From Actinomycetota bacterium (GTDB taxonomy: Bacteria > Actinomycetota > Acidimicrobiia > Acidimicrobiales > AC-14): a DNA stretch of 64,000 bases. Position 1 is the stretch's first letter. Each line of letters opens with the position of its first letter. Location of the stretch: assembly GCA_040754375.1 (NCBI GenBank), contig JBFMCT010000003.1, positions 1 through 64,000 on the forward strand. The letters are read 5' to 3'. The translations under genes were made by a program, and so were the position numbers. Positions 6,243 to 15,059 of this stretch are shown piece by piece. Under the pieces are notes generated by a model. The model was given only the letters and a program-made list of their open reading frames with translations, did not search any database and was not told the origin of the DNA.

Positions 6243-9143
6243 TTAAGGGGTGGGGGTCAAGAGGCAGCGGCAGCCAGGGTGGGCGGGTGGGTGGACCTGG
6301 CCGGTGGGGTACTCCTCGCCCTTGAGCACGGTGCCGGCCAAGGTGTTGTCGTCGCAGTCGGGGCAAGGGGCGTCGTCGTCGACGACCCAGCGGAGGGTGG
6401 ACCCCGGCGGATAGGCGGCGTAGGCGCCCCGGGAGAACGCCAGCACGGCGTGGTGGCGCACCAGCGGTTCGATCTCCTGGATGCGCCACTGCCGGTAGAC
6501 CCCACTGACGGCATCGGAGGCCTCGGGCCCGTCGCCGTCGCCAGCGGCCTGAAGGGCTCGTTCGAGCCGGGCGTGCAGGGGACCGGCCAGGGCCTCGGCC
6601 AAGGCACGGGCCACGTCGGCACCGGCCGAGCCCGCCGAACGGGCCTCGCTGGCGCTGGGGTCGGCGAAGCGGACGCCGGCTCGTACCGCGTCCTCCACGA
6701 CGGCGGTCACTTCCTCGCGATAACGGGCAATCTGGTCAGCTAGGGCCGGCAACGCGGGCGCGGCCCCGGCCCTCCCGCCGCGGCGGAGGCGGTCGAGCAC
6801 CTCGTTCTGCTCGTCCTGCAGCGTCCTCTTGAGCTGCCGGCCGATGGCATCCTCGGCCGGTTCGAGCAGCTCATCGCGCCGGGAACGGGCGCGCTCGTCC
6901 ACGACGGAGGCCGGCGTGGGCCGCTCGCTGGCCTCGTTCGGGGTGGCGTCTGCGGCCGGCTCCCGCGGAACGGGGGCGGTGGCACTGGCGGCCCGGGCGT
7001 CGGCCCGGTCGGCCTTGATCTGGGCGAACAGGGCGTCCACCCGGTCAGCCTCGGGGGCGGTCGTCGCTCCGGAGGTACCGCTGGCCGACGGTCCCGCGGG
7101 CGTGGCGGTGGCCGGCGATGGCGCGGGCGCCGGCCGTACGGGCGGCGATGGCGCGGCCGTGGCGGTGGGGGACGGGGCCCCGGTGGACCTGGCCGTGATG
7201 CGGGGTGGGGGCGGCGGGACGGGCCGCGGCAGGATCGAGGGACGGGCGCGAGCCTCCGGCTCAGCGGTCCGGCCTGGGCCGCCGGCCAGAACAGTGAGGG
7301 TGCGCCCCGGACCTCCACCACCCGGGTCGCCACCCGGCTCTCCTCCGCCGGGACCGGTCGATCGCCCACCCAGGGCCGTGGGCGGCGTGACGACCGAGAG
7401 CGTCGGCCCACCCCGCTGGGAGATCGTGCTGTCGGCCGGGGATGTGGCGGCCAGCGCTCTGGCGGGCACGCCGGCGGCGCTCAGGCCACCGGGCTCGCGC
7501 CCTGCTGGTGCATCGGCCGTGAGCCCGGCGGCCGGGTCCCCGGCACCCGTGTTCCGAGGGGAGCCCCTGCCCGTCGGCCCTTCGGCTGGGTGCTCGGTAC
7601 CCGGGGCCGACGCCCGACCGCCTGCGGGCCATCCCGCTCCAGCCGGCTCGATGGACCGTGTCCCGGCGGGCGGGCCGGCGGGCGGGCCAGCGGGCGGGCC
7701 GGCGGGCGAGACGGGGGCCCCAGCGGCCGTCAACGCGAGCGACGACTGGGCGGCGTCATCGGTGTCCGCAGTGTTCGAGGTTGTGGCGGTGCCGGCGGAC
7801 GCGCCTTCAGGCGGGGGGGAGCCGGCCGGCCTGGACGTGCCCGGGCCCGACCCAGGGGTGCTCAGGGCGGGACCCGCGGGACCGGACGGGCCTGCTGCTG
7901 CGGACCCGGCCGCGGCGGCCGCTGTCGTGGCCGCGATGTGAGGGTGGGACGACCCGCCGGGGCCAGTCGTCCCGGCGGGGTCGGACCGCACCTGGTCGGT
8001 GGATGCCGCGGCCGCCGGGGGCCAAGCGGTGGCCGGGCGGGTTGGGGACGACGAGGGCGGGCGACTGGAGCGGGCCGGGAGCGGCGCGCCGGCGTCGCGG
8101 CCCCCCGCACCACCCGGCGACTGCGGCCCGGTGACCGGGTCGCGACCCCCCGCACCACCCGGCGACTGCGGCCCGGTGACGGGGTCGCGACCCCCCGCAC
8201 CACCCTGCGACTGCGCCGCGGTGACGGGGTCGCGGCCCGACGCACCGCCCGGCAACTGCGGCCCGGTGACGGGGTCGCGGCCCCCCGCACCGAGGGGCGA
8301 CGGCCCGGTGACGGTCCCGCGGCCGGCGGAGCGGCCCGGCGGCGCCGAGCCCGGCGGTGGGGGCGGTGGCGGCGGGGGCGGCTCGGGGGCACGGCGCTTG
8401 ACCTCGTCGGCGGCCAGGCGGGCCTCGACCTCGGCCATCTTCAGTTCCTGAGTGGCCTCGTCGAGGGTGCGGCGCACGAGGGCGTAGGCCGACAGGAGGC
8501 GTTCGCGGGCCGCCCTGAGCTGTTCGAGCTGCACCTCGGCCACGTGCCGGCGCCGGGCCAGGTCGGCCAGGACCCGCTCGCGCAGGGCCCGGGCTTCGGC
8601 CACCATGTCCCGGCCTCGCACCCGGGCGGCCTGCATCTCGGCCTCGGCGTCGGCCTTGGCCTGGTCACGCAGGGCCCGGGCGTCGGCCTCGGCCGCGTTG
8701 CGCAGCTTGGCCGTTACCGAGTCGACCTCGTCGACCCGCCGGGCCAGCAGGCTGTCGGCCTCCGACCGGGTGCGGCTGACCTGGGCCTCGGCGTCGCGGA
8801 CGAGCCGGGAGGCTTTCTCCTCGGCCTCCTCGCGGATGGCCATGGCCTGCTCGCGCGCCGCCGACAGAAGGCGGGCGGCGTGCTCCCCGAGGGCGTGGGT
8901 GAGCAGGTCCTCGTCGAGCTCGGGGTGGTCGGCCCGGGTCTGGACCTCGGCCAGCATCCGCCTCAGGTCGGCCTCCCGCTCGGCTGCACCGGCCAGCTCC
9001 TCGCTGACCCGCCGGAGGAACGACCGGACCTCGCCGGGGTCGTAGCCCCGGAAGGTCGAGGTGAACGTACGGGTCGCGACGTTGTCGGGCGTCACCACCG
9101 GCCCGGACGTGATTACCCGCTCGGGGTGCATACCGGACACCAT
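6243..9143 (-). CDS. DivIVA-like coiled-coil protein with phage MuF-like C-terminus, about 966 aa
   Basis: This is a three-part protein with no family match I know as a whole. Residues ~20-55 (RTFTSTFRGYDPGEVRSFL) match the DivIVA/Wag31 N-terminal domain that senses membrane curvature at cell poles. Residues ~60-250 are a long Ala/Glu/Arg coiled coil. About 250-700 is a low-complexity Pro/Gly/Ala linker with tandem repeats. The last ~200 residues are helical and end in APCPDC, GEEYP and HPPAHPGCRC. That is the Cys/His signature of Phage_Mu_F-type minor head proteins (Cys 927 and 930, His 955, Cys 958 and 960). It follows the FecR-like lipoprotein gene by about 50 bases. The start could instead be TTG 9149 or ATG 9131. 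Confidence 0.85.
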   Translation of the reverse strand: MVSGMHPERVITSGPVVTPDNVATRTFTSTFRGYDPGEVRSFLRRVSEELAGAAEREADLRRMLAEVQTRADHPELDEDLLTHALGEHAARLLSAAREQAMAIREEAEEKASRLVRDAEAQVSRTRSEADSLLARRVDEVDSVTAKLRNAAEADARALRDQAKADAEAEMQAARVRGRDMVAEARALRERVLADLARRRHVAEVQLEQLRAARERLLSAYALVRRTLDEATQELKMAEVEARLAADEVKRRAPEPPPPPPPPPPGSAPPGRSAGRGTVTGPSPLGAGGRDPVTGPQLPGGASGRDPVTAAQSQGGAGGRDPVTGPQSPGGAGGRDPVTGPQSPGGAGGRDAGAPLPARSSRPPSSSPTRPATAWPPAAAASTDQVRSDPAGTTGPGGSSHPHIAATTAAAAAGSAAAGPSGPAGPALSTPGSGPGTSRPAGSPPPEGASAGTATTSNTADTDDAAQSSLALTAAGAPVSPAGPPAGPPAGPPAGTRSIEPAGAGWPAGGRASAPGTEHPAEGPTGRGSPRNTGAGDPAAGLTADAPAGREPGGLSAAGVPARALAATSPADSTISQRGGPTLSVVTPPTALGGRSTGPGGGEPGGDPGGGGPGRTLTVLAGGPGRTAEPEARARPSILPRPVPPPPPRITARSTGAPSPTATAAPSPPVRPAPAPSPATATPAGPSASGTSGATTAPEADRVDALFAQIKADRADARAASATAPVPREPAADATPNEASERPTPASVVDERARSRRDELLEPAEDAIGRQLKRTLQDEQNEVLDRLRRGGRAGAAPALPALADQIARYREEVTAVVEDAVRAGVRFADPSASEARSAGSAGADVARALAEALAGPLHARLERALQAAGDGDGPEASDAVSGVYRQWRIQEIEPLVRHHAVLAFSRGAYAAYPPGSTLRWVVDDDAPCPDCDDNTLAGTVLKGEEYPTGQVHPPAHPGCRCLLTPTP
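7664..7709 (-). repeat. 12-bp tandem repeat coding for Gly-Pro-Pro-Ala
   Basis: Almost four copies of a 12-bp unit (GGCGGGCCGGCG and variants) lie head to tail inside the linker of the DivIVA/MuF-like gene. In frame they encode repeated Pro-Ala-Gly-Pro. The unit is a multiple of three, so copy-number change would preserve the reading frame. Confidence 0.75.
8091..8320 (-). repeat. 45-bp tandem repeat, about five copies, in the linker region
   Basis: About five head-to-tail copies of a 45-bp unit encode a 15-residue motif of the form DPVTGPQSPGGAGGR. The copies near 8100-8190 are nearly identical, while the outer ones have drifted. Neighbouring copies differ by whole units and keep the frame, so the linker length is probably variable between strains. 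Confidence 0.88.
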
Positions 9144-9192
9144 CGCCAAGAGCGTACGCCCGCGGCCCGCGAAATCGGTGGAGGGCCCGCCC

Positions 9193-10425
9193 TCAGCCCC
9201 CGAGGGAGCGCAGCAGGCCGCTCAGCGTGTCGACCACGACGTTGAGCGTGTCGTCGACGACGGGGAGCCCGAGGTCGATCGGCCCGCGGTCGGCTCCCGG
9301 CACACCGCCTCCCGGGGAGCCGCCTCCGGGCCCGCCTCCCGAGGACGGGGCCGTGGTGGCCGTCGTGGTCGTCGGTGGGCCGGCGGTGACGGTGGTCGGC
9401 GGCAGCGTGGTGGCCACGCCCGAGGGGGCCGTGGTCGGGGGGACGGGGCCCACCGACGGGGCCGGGCCGGCCAGCTCGCTGCCCGGGGGGGCGGCGTAGC
9501 GGGCGATGGCTGCGTCCACGCTGGCCAGTAGGGGGGCCCGGTCGACGGACTGGTCGAGGGCCACCAGCCCCCACGAGGCGCCGTCGGCGTGGAAGGCGAA
9601 GACATCGGCCCAGCGGGTCACGAAGTTGCCCCTCGTACCGGCGACGGCGATGGCCGCGCCGACGAGGACCTCGCCCCCGGGCTGGGCCGGGTCGATGAAC
9701 GTGTCGTCGAAGGGCTGTTCGGCCAGCCCGGGCAGCAGGCGGCGAAAGAAGGCCGCCGACGTGCCCTCGCCCGCGGACAGCTGGGCCGAGAACCCCCGGC
9801 TGAGCGCGGCCAACTGGTTGCCGAGGTCGACGGCGTCACCCAGGAACCGCTGGTCCCAGCGGTCCGAGGGCGACGGCGAGAGCGGCGTGGCCCGGGAGGG
9901 CAGCCCGGGCGCGGGGACGGTCACCTGGCGCAGGGCGGGCACGCTGACCGAACGGCCGTCGGACTCCACCCCGGCCGACCCGCGGTACACGGCCACCGAG
10001 ACCGCCAGCGACCGCGTGACCCTGGCCACCCCCGAGACGGTGACCACGGTCCGCCCCGCGTCCAGCATGGCCTCGGCGCCGTTGCTGGACACCAGCACGT
10101 CGCCCGTCAGCAGTTCGGCGCGGGGTTCGGTGCGTCCCGTCGAGGTGGTGGCGAACAGGAGGCGGAGCGACGTGCCGGTCTCGATCTCGACAGCCCGGTC
10201 GTCGCCCAGGCCCAGCAACCCCGTCCCCTCGACGAGACGGACCTCCTCGCCCGACCGCAACGTGCGCGCCCCCGTCACCGACACGAGATCACCCTCGAGG
10301 GTCGCCACCTCGGCCCGGCCGTCGACGGTCAGGCGCCCGGCGGCCCGGGGCTCCTCCCGGGTGCACGCCCCGAGCACGGTGGTCACCGACAGCGCCACCA
10401 CGACGACCGCCACCAACCTCCTCAC
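9193..10425 (-). CDS. Exported lipoprotein with FecR-like domain, 410 aa
   Basis: A signal peptide (MRRLVAVVVV onward) ends in the lipobox LGAC with Cys21, so the mature protein should be anchored outside the membrane. Residues ~35-175 repeat the strand pattern of FecR domains: a rising beta region with LRSGEEVRL, then ELLTGDVLVSSNG and VSGVARVTRSLAVSVAVYRG. A helical region of ~120 residues follows, then a Thr/Pro and Gly-rich tail. The GTG start overlaps the stop of the histidine kinase gene (GTGA), so kinase and lipoprotein are made together. FecR domains pass outside signals to membrane partners. A link to the kinase is my inference from that coupling. Confidence 0.82.
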   Translation of the reverse strand: MRRLVAVVVVALSVTTVLGACTREEPRAAGRLTVDGRAEVATLEGDLVSVTGARTLRSGEEVRLVEGTGLLGLGDDRAVEIETGTSLRLLFATTSTGRTEPRAELLTGDVLVSSNGAEAMLDAGRTVVTVSGVARVTRSLAVSVAVYRGSAGVESDGRSVSVPALRQVTVPAPGLPSRATPLSPSPSDRWDQRFLGDAVDLGNQLAALSRGFSAQLSAGEGTSAAFFRRLLPGLAEQPFDDTFIDPAQPGGEVLVGAAIAVAGTRGNFVTRWADVFAFHADGASWGLVALDQSVDRAPLLASVDAAIARYAAPPGSELAGPAPSVGPVPPTTAPSGVATTLPPTTVTAGPPTTTTATTAPSSGGGPGGGSPGGGVPGADRGPIDLGLPVVDDTLNVVVDTLSGLLRSLGG

Positions 10426-13034
10426 GATGCCCCCTTAGGAGCGCGAGGGCCGGCGGGCAGGACCATCGTGAAGGTGGACCCTTCGCCGGGCTCCGAGTCG
10501 CACGTGAGCTCGCCCTGGTGGGCGCGCACGATGCGGCGGACGAAGGCCAGGCCCAGGCCCAGCCCGCCGAACTCCCGGGTGGCCGAACCATCGGCCTGGG
10601 AGAAGTCGCCAAAGATCTCGGCCACCTTGTCCCTGGGGATGCCCACTCCCTGGTCGCGGACCGTCACCATGACCAGGGGCCCGGTGCCGTTGCCGGCCAC
10701 CGAGGCCGAGACGCTCACCTTGCCGCCTTCGGGCGAGTACTTGACGGCGTTGGCCACCAGCTCGTCCACCGAACGCTCGAGGAGCCGGCGGTCGCCCATT
10801 ATCGGGGGCAGGCCGCGGGCCACCCGGCGGGTGATCTCGTGGCGGGTGTCGACTTTGCCCTTCCACCTCTCGACGACCGTGCCCAGCACCTTGCCCATCT
10901 CCACCCGTTCGCTGCGGACCTGGAGGCGGGCGGCTTCGTCGGCGGCCACGCTCACCAGGAGGTCGACGACCCGCTCCAGCTCGTCGGCCCCGTCGATGAT
11001 CCGGTCGAGGAACTCCCGGGCCTGGGCCGCGGGCACGGCCCGGCTGCGGAGCAGCTCGGCGAAGCCCTTGATGGGTACCAGCGGCGTGCGCAGCTCGTGG
11101 CTGATGTTGGCCAGGAACTCGGTCTTCATGCGTTCCACCTGGCGCTCCCGGCGGACGTCGCGCAGGACGTAGACCCCGCCGCCCACCCGCCCGTCGGCCG
11201 CCCGCAGGCCGCCCGCGGACAGGGCCACCGGCACCTCGGCACCACCGGCCACCTTGACCACGGCGGCCGCCGACCAGGCCCCGGGTACGGGCTTGGAGAG
11301 CCGGCCCCCCAGGTCCTCGCCCTGCTCGGTCCGGATCGAGAGCACGTCGGCCAGCCGGTGGCCCACGACCTGGCCGGCGGCCACGTTGAACAGCTCCTCG
11401 GCGGCGTCGTTGAACGTCATCACCCGGCCACCGGCGTCGACGGCGATGAGCGCCTCGCCCATCCCCGACACGACGGCTTCCAAGCGGCCCCGCAACCGGG
11501 TCTCCTCCTCGGCCGTCTGGCGTAGCTCGGTGGCCAGGGACTCGATGGACCCGGCCATGGAGTCGAACGAGGAACCGAGCACACCCAGCTCGTCCTCGCT
11601 GGTGACGCTGGCCCGGGACGACAGGTCGCCTCGCTGGATCCCCTCGGCGGCGGCCGTGAGCCGGCGCAGCTTGGCCCCGATGCGCTCCCCCACGGCCACG
11701 GCCACGAAGAACGAGCCCAGAGCGGCCACCAGAGCGACGACAAAGAGCGTGCGGAAGAGGGAGTTGCGGGTGTTGTCGACGGTCGTCCGCAGGGTCGAGG
11801 TGACCACGGCCAGGACCCGGTCCTCGGTCGCCCCGGTGATGGCGACGGCCGCCAGGAAAGCGCGGTCGGTGACCAGCGAGGCCCGCCCGTCACCGGCCAG
11901 GGCAGCCAACGCCACCTCCCTCACCGGGCCTTCGTCGAACTGGTCGGGGGGGTGGGACGCGAGCACGCGGTCACGGTCCACGAGGGCCAGCGCGGTGGCC
12001 GTATCGGCCCCGAACCGGCCGGTGATGTACTGCACGTCGAGGGGTATGGCGGCCACCACCACGCCGATCAGGCGGTTGCCCTCGGGGCCACCCCGCAGCT
12101 CGACGGCGTGCGCCCCCACGACCAAAGCCTGGGTGCCGATCAGTTCGACCACCGAGGCGCTGCTGGGGCGGGGCCTGTCCTCCAAGACGGTGGACACGGC
12201 CTGGGACCCCGCCAGCCCGACGGCGTCCACCGCGGTGGTGTTGACCTCGGCCACCACCCGGCGCTGGTCGGTGACATACACCAGCGGAGCGTCACGGCCG
12301 CTGACCACCAAGTCGGCATCCACCAGGGAGCGCATCGAGCGCTCGACCTCGGGGCTGCGGACCGGGTCTTGGGAGAGCGGCGCCAGGCGCTCGGCGTCCA
12401 GGCTCAGGGCCACGAGCTTGGCGCTCGTGATGGCGTCGCGGTGGGCCGTCGCCTGGATGCTCTCGGCCTCGGCACGGGCGCGGGTGTCCACCCGGCGCAC
12501 GGCCTCGCGCTCCACGCTGCGGGCGATCACCACGCTCAGGGCCACCGACACGGCCAGCACGACCACCAGGAGAGTGGCCGCCGTGCTCACGGCCACCCGG
12601 GCGGGGATCGAGCGCCGGGCGGACACGACCAGGACGGCGCCCAGGCCCAGGGCACCGGCGGCCCTCGCCCAACTGGCGGCGATGTCGCTCTCCAGGGCGG
12701 TGGCCCCCTCGGCCGCGGCCAGCAGGCCCAGGGCGACCCACAGCACCCGGCGGGTGGAACGGTCGGCCCGCAGGCTCAGGTTGCCCAGGCCCAGCAGGAC
12801 GATGGCCACGCCCCTCGCCCCCACCAGCACCTGGTCGTCGGCCTCGGCCAGCAAGGAGCCGTGCATGAAGGCGGCGCCCGCCAGGGCCGTGAACCCGGCT
12901 GCCAAGGCGATGCGGCCCCGGGGACCAGCCCCGACCAGGGCCGGCCTCAGCAGGACCACCACGGCACCGGCCACCGCCACCAGGAACGTGGCGAACTCGA
13001 CGGCGAACCGCAGCTGGGTGGTGGCGTCAGGCAC
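10422..13034 (-). CDS. Membrane sensor histidine kinase (HAMP-PAS-HisKA-HATPase), 870 aa
   Basis: Five or six hydrophobic helices in the first ~170 residues are followed by a large external sensor domain (~175-430) and another helix (~435-455). Next come a HAMP linker (~456-505, KLRRLTAAAEGIQRGD) and a PAS domain near 530-600 (GEALIAVDAGGRVMTFNDAAEELF). The HisKA site is NISHELRTPL with His646, and the ATPase domain has VANAVKYS, DQGVGIP and GGLGLGL. All kinase motifs look intact. No response regulator gene is adjacent. The only coupled partner is the FecR-like lipoprotein, whose GTG overlaps this stop codon. The start is a GTG with no obvious ribosome site. Confidence 0.9.
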   Translation of the reverse strand: MPDATTQLRFAVEFATFLVAVAGAVVVLLRPALVGAGPRGRIALAAGFTALAGAAFMHGSLLAEADDQVLVGARGVAIVLLGLGNLSLRADRSTRRVLWVALGLLAAAEGATALESDIAASWARAAGALGLGAVLVVSARRSIPARVAVSTAATLLVVVLAVSVALSVVIARSVEREAVRRVDTRARAEAESIQATAHRDAITSAKLVALSLDAERLAPLSQDPVRSPEVERSMRSLVDADLVVSGRDAPLVYVTDQRRVVAEVNTTAVDAVGLAGSQAVSTVLEDRPRPSSASVVELIGTQALVVGAHAVELRGGPEGNRLIGVVVAAIPLDVQYITGRFGADTATALALVDRDRVLASHPPDQFDEGPVREVALAALAGDGRASLVTDRAFLAAVAITGATEDRVLAVVTSTLRTTVDNTRNSLFRTLFVVALVAALGSFFVAVAVGERIGAKLRRLTAAAEGIQRGDLSSRASVTSEDELGVLGSSFDSMAGSIESLATELRQTAEEETRLRGRLEAVVSGMGEALIAVDAGGRVMTFNDAAEELFNVAAGQVVGHRLADVLSIRTEQGEDLGGRLSKPVPGAWSAAAVVKVAGGAEVPVALSAGGLRAADGRVGGGVYVLRDVRRERQVERMKTEFLANISHELRTPLVPIKGFAELLRSRAVPAAQAREFLDRIIDGADELERVVDLLVSVAADEAARLQVRSERVEMGKVLGTVVERWKGKVDTRHEITRRVARGLPPIMGDRRLLERSVDELVANAVKYSPEGGKVSVSASVAGNGTGPLVMVTVRDQGVGIPRDKVAEIFGDFSQADGSATREFGGLGLGLAFVRRIVRAHQGELTCDSEPGEGSTFTMVLPAGPRAPKGAS

Positions 13035-13203
13035 GGGCTGTCACCCGCGAGGGCGCGTGCCAGCGCCCGCTGGCCCCGTGGTCAGCGCCATCACAGCTCC
13101 GGTCGCCTTGTCGGGGCGCGGGCTCACGGTTTGCTCTGCCCCCCGGTTCCACTTCCCGTGACTTATCGGCACGCGCCGCAGAGAACTTTAGGGGTACTTC
13201 GGA

Positions 13204-14589
13204 TTATTGCCCTGCACCCACCAGGGCGTAGTCCGAGGCGTTGCTCCCGGGCAGTCCGGCGAGGGCCGCCAGGGCCTCCTCGAACGTGCTGACGGCCACG
13301 ACCTTGAGGTTGCCGGCGTGGCGCCGAGCCTCGGCCTCGTTCTCTTTCGGGACCAGGAACAGCTCGGCGCCCGCCCGCTTCACGGTGACGACCTTCTGGG
13401 CCACCCCGCCGACGGGGCCCACGGCCCCGTCCGGGGACACGGCACCGGTCGCGGCCACCCGCGCCCCCCCGGTCAGCTCACCGGGCGTGAGGACGTCCAG
13501 GAGCTGCAACGCATAAGAGAGGCCGGCGGAGGGACCGACGACGTCGCCGGAGTCGATGCTGATGTCGAAGGGCAGCTCGACCTTCGTCGAGAGGCGCACG
13601 CCCAGCAGGGGGCGGCCGTCGTCCTCGGCCCGCGCCAGGGTGGCGCTCACGTCGGACACGGTCCCGCTGCGGTCGACCCGCATGACGATGGTCTGCCCCG
13701 GCTGGCGGGCACGGATGAGCTCGACGGCCTCGCTCGGGTTGCGGACGGGCTGACCGTCGATCCCCACGATCAGGTCCCCGGGCCGGAGCACGGCGGCCGC
13801 GGGCGAGCCCTCGGAGACCGACTCCACCACGGCGGCCACCCCGAGGTCGGTGAACCCCAGGCGTTCGAGGGCCAGCAGCTCGGCCGCCGTCTTCGAGTCG
13901 CTCATGGCCTCGATGTTGAGCTGGCGGAACTGCTCGGGCGGGATGTCTCCCCTGACCCGCTGCTCGGCGATCAGGTCGGTGTTGGGGTCGAGCAGGCCCA
14001 CGATGGCGTGGAGCAGGCTCACCCGCTCGCGCACGGCCACGGTGGCGTAGAGGACCTCGCCCTCGGCCGGGAACGTCTGGGTGCCCTCCACGGTGATGAC
14101 GTCGTTGACCAGGTAGGTCTCGCCCGGGCCCACGGTGTCGTAGGGGACGCGGATCAGACCGGCGGCGATGCCCGCGGCGGCCACCAGGGCGGCCAGCGAG
14201 GCGGCCACCACCGAGGCCAGGCTCGGCCTTCCCCTCCCCCGGCGGTCCGGTGGCGGCGGGGGCGCCCACGGAGGGCCGCCGGGGCCGGCCGGACCGCCGC
14301 CGGAAGGCGCCGGGGAGGGAGGGACCGGCCGGGGGGACGGCCACGGTGACGTCGAGGTCGGGGACGGCCTGTCACCCCAGGCCGTACGCAGGGGCGAGGC
14401 CCCGGGCTCCTCGCCGCCGTCGGGCCCCTCAGTGGCCGATTGACCCCCGCCAGGAATAGAAGGCCACGACGTGGGGTATGACCACGGCGGAGGCGCGCCA
14501 GCGGGGCCGCCGTTGGAAGATAAGCGAGGTTGCTCCTGGCCCTTGGGGCCCGGGGCACCTCCCGGTAGGATCGAGTCGCTTGTGTCCAC
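13204..14589 (-). CDS. Membrane-anchored PDZ and Lon-type protease, YlbL-like
   Basis: The conserved part begins with a transmembrane helix (VVAASLAALVAAAGIAAGL). Then comes an external domain starting VPYDTVGPGETYLV, a PDZ domain (GSPAAAVLRPGDLIVGIDGQPV) and a Lon/S16 protease domain with the catalytic pair Ser in VVGPSAGLSYAL and Lys in AQKVVTVKRAG, 45 residues apart. Similar secreted-side proteases degrade envelope proteins. Ahead of the helix the frame stays open through ~125 Pro/Gly/Ser-rich codons. I take the GTG at 14589 as the outer limit, although it overlaps the divergent gene by 8 bases. A GTG at 14211, just before the helix, is the main alternative. Confidence 0.8.
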   Translation of the reverse strand: MDTSDSILPGGAPGPKGQEQPRLSSNGGPAGAPPPWSYPTSWPSIPGGGQSATEGPDGGEEPGASPLRTAWGDRPSPTSTSPWPSPRPVPPSPAPSGGGPAGPGGPPWAPPPPPDRRGRGRPSLASVVAASLAALVAAAGIAAGLIRVPYDTVGPGETYLVNDVITVEGTQTFPAEGEVLYATVAVRERVSLLHAIVGLLDPNTDLIAEQRVRGDIPPEQFRQLNIEAMSDSKTAAELLALERLGFTDLGVAAVVESVSEGSPAAAVLRPGDLIVGIDGQPVRNPSEAVELIRARQPGQTIVMRVDRSGTVSDVSATLARAEDDGRPLLGVRLSTKVELPFDISIDSGDVVGPSAGLSYALQLLDVLTPGELTGGARVAATGAVSPDGAVGPVGGVAQKVVTVKRAGAELFLVPKENEAEARRHAGNLKVVAVSTFEEALAALAGLPGSNASDYALVGAGQ

Positions 14590-15037
14590 GTTCCTGGTGA
14601 CCCTCACCGTGGTCGTGTTGTCAATCGTCGGCGCCATCGCGGTGACCGTGAGGGACCCTGCACAGCCTGCCACGCTCCGGTCCTCTCGGCGGCGCGCCCC
14701 CGGCGGGAGCAGGCATGCCGGCCATCATGGCCGGCGCACCCGGGACCGTAGGATGCCGCCCGTGACGCGCCCGGCCCCCTCCCGAGGCCCCGACGGCCGG
14801 TCCTTCGGGCCCGGCCGTCCCGTACGCCCGTTGGCCGCCTCGGGGGGCGCCACCGCGCCGATGCCCCAGCTCACCGACCAGTGGGCGGCCGGCCCCGTCG
14901 GCATCAGCGTCTGGGGCCGTGTGCGTTCGGGCTTCGTCCTCACCGTCCTGCTGGCCGTCATCGGCACGCTGATGGCCGCGGCGGTGGCCGGAGCCGTCGT
15001 GTTGTTCGCGCTGGGCCTTCGCTCGGCCGTGTCCTGA
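14582..15037 (+). CDS. Two-helix membrane protein, unknown function, 151 aa
   Basis: The predicted protein starts with a hydrophobic helix (STFLVTLTVVVLSIVGAIAV). A basic Arg/Pro/Gly-rich cytoplasmic or external loop of ~85 residues follows, then a second hydrophobic segment (GFVLTVLLAVIGTLMAAAVAGAVVLF) near the end. I do not recognise a family. GTG 14582 is chosen because the first helix begins directly after it; the frame is open further upstream but has no hydrophobic start there. It is divergent from the PDZ-Lon protease gene and convergent with the sortase gene. Confidence 0.6.
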   Translation: MSTFLVTLTVVVLSIVGAIAVTVRDPAQPATLRSSRRRAPGGSRHAGHHGRRTRDRRMPPVTRPAPSRGPDGRSFGPGRPVRPLAASGGATAPMPQLTDQWAAGPVGISVWGRVRSGFVLTVLLAVIGTLMAAAVAGAVVLFALGLRSAVS

Positions 15038-15059
15038 GGCCTCCGCCGGCCCCGGTCGT

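Noticed and set aside
8091-8320. CRISPR-like regular repeats
   Set aside because: The units are head-to-tail without unique spacers and are in frame inside a coding gene.
7590-9245. 551-codon open frame on the plus strand
   Set aside because: It is antisense to the DivIVA/MuF-like gene. The translation is Gly/Arg low complexity with no domain, as expected from very high GC.
9589-11172. 527-codon open frame on the plus strand
   Set aside because: It spans the junction of two well-supported minus-strand genes and has no motifs of its own.
11254-13161. 635-codon open frame on the plus strand
   Set aside because: It is the mirror of the histidine kinase gene; its Ser/Arg/Thr-rich translation has no recognisable fold.
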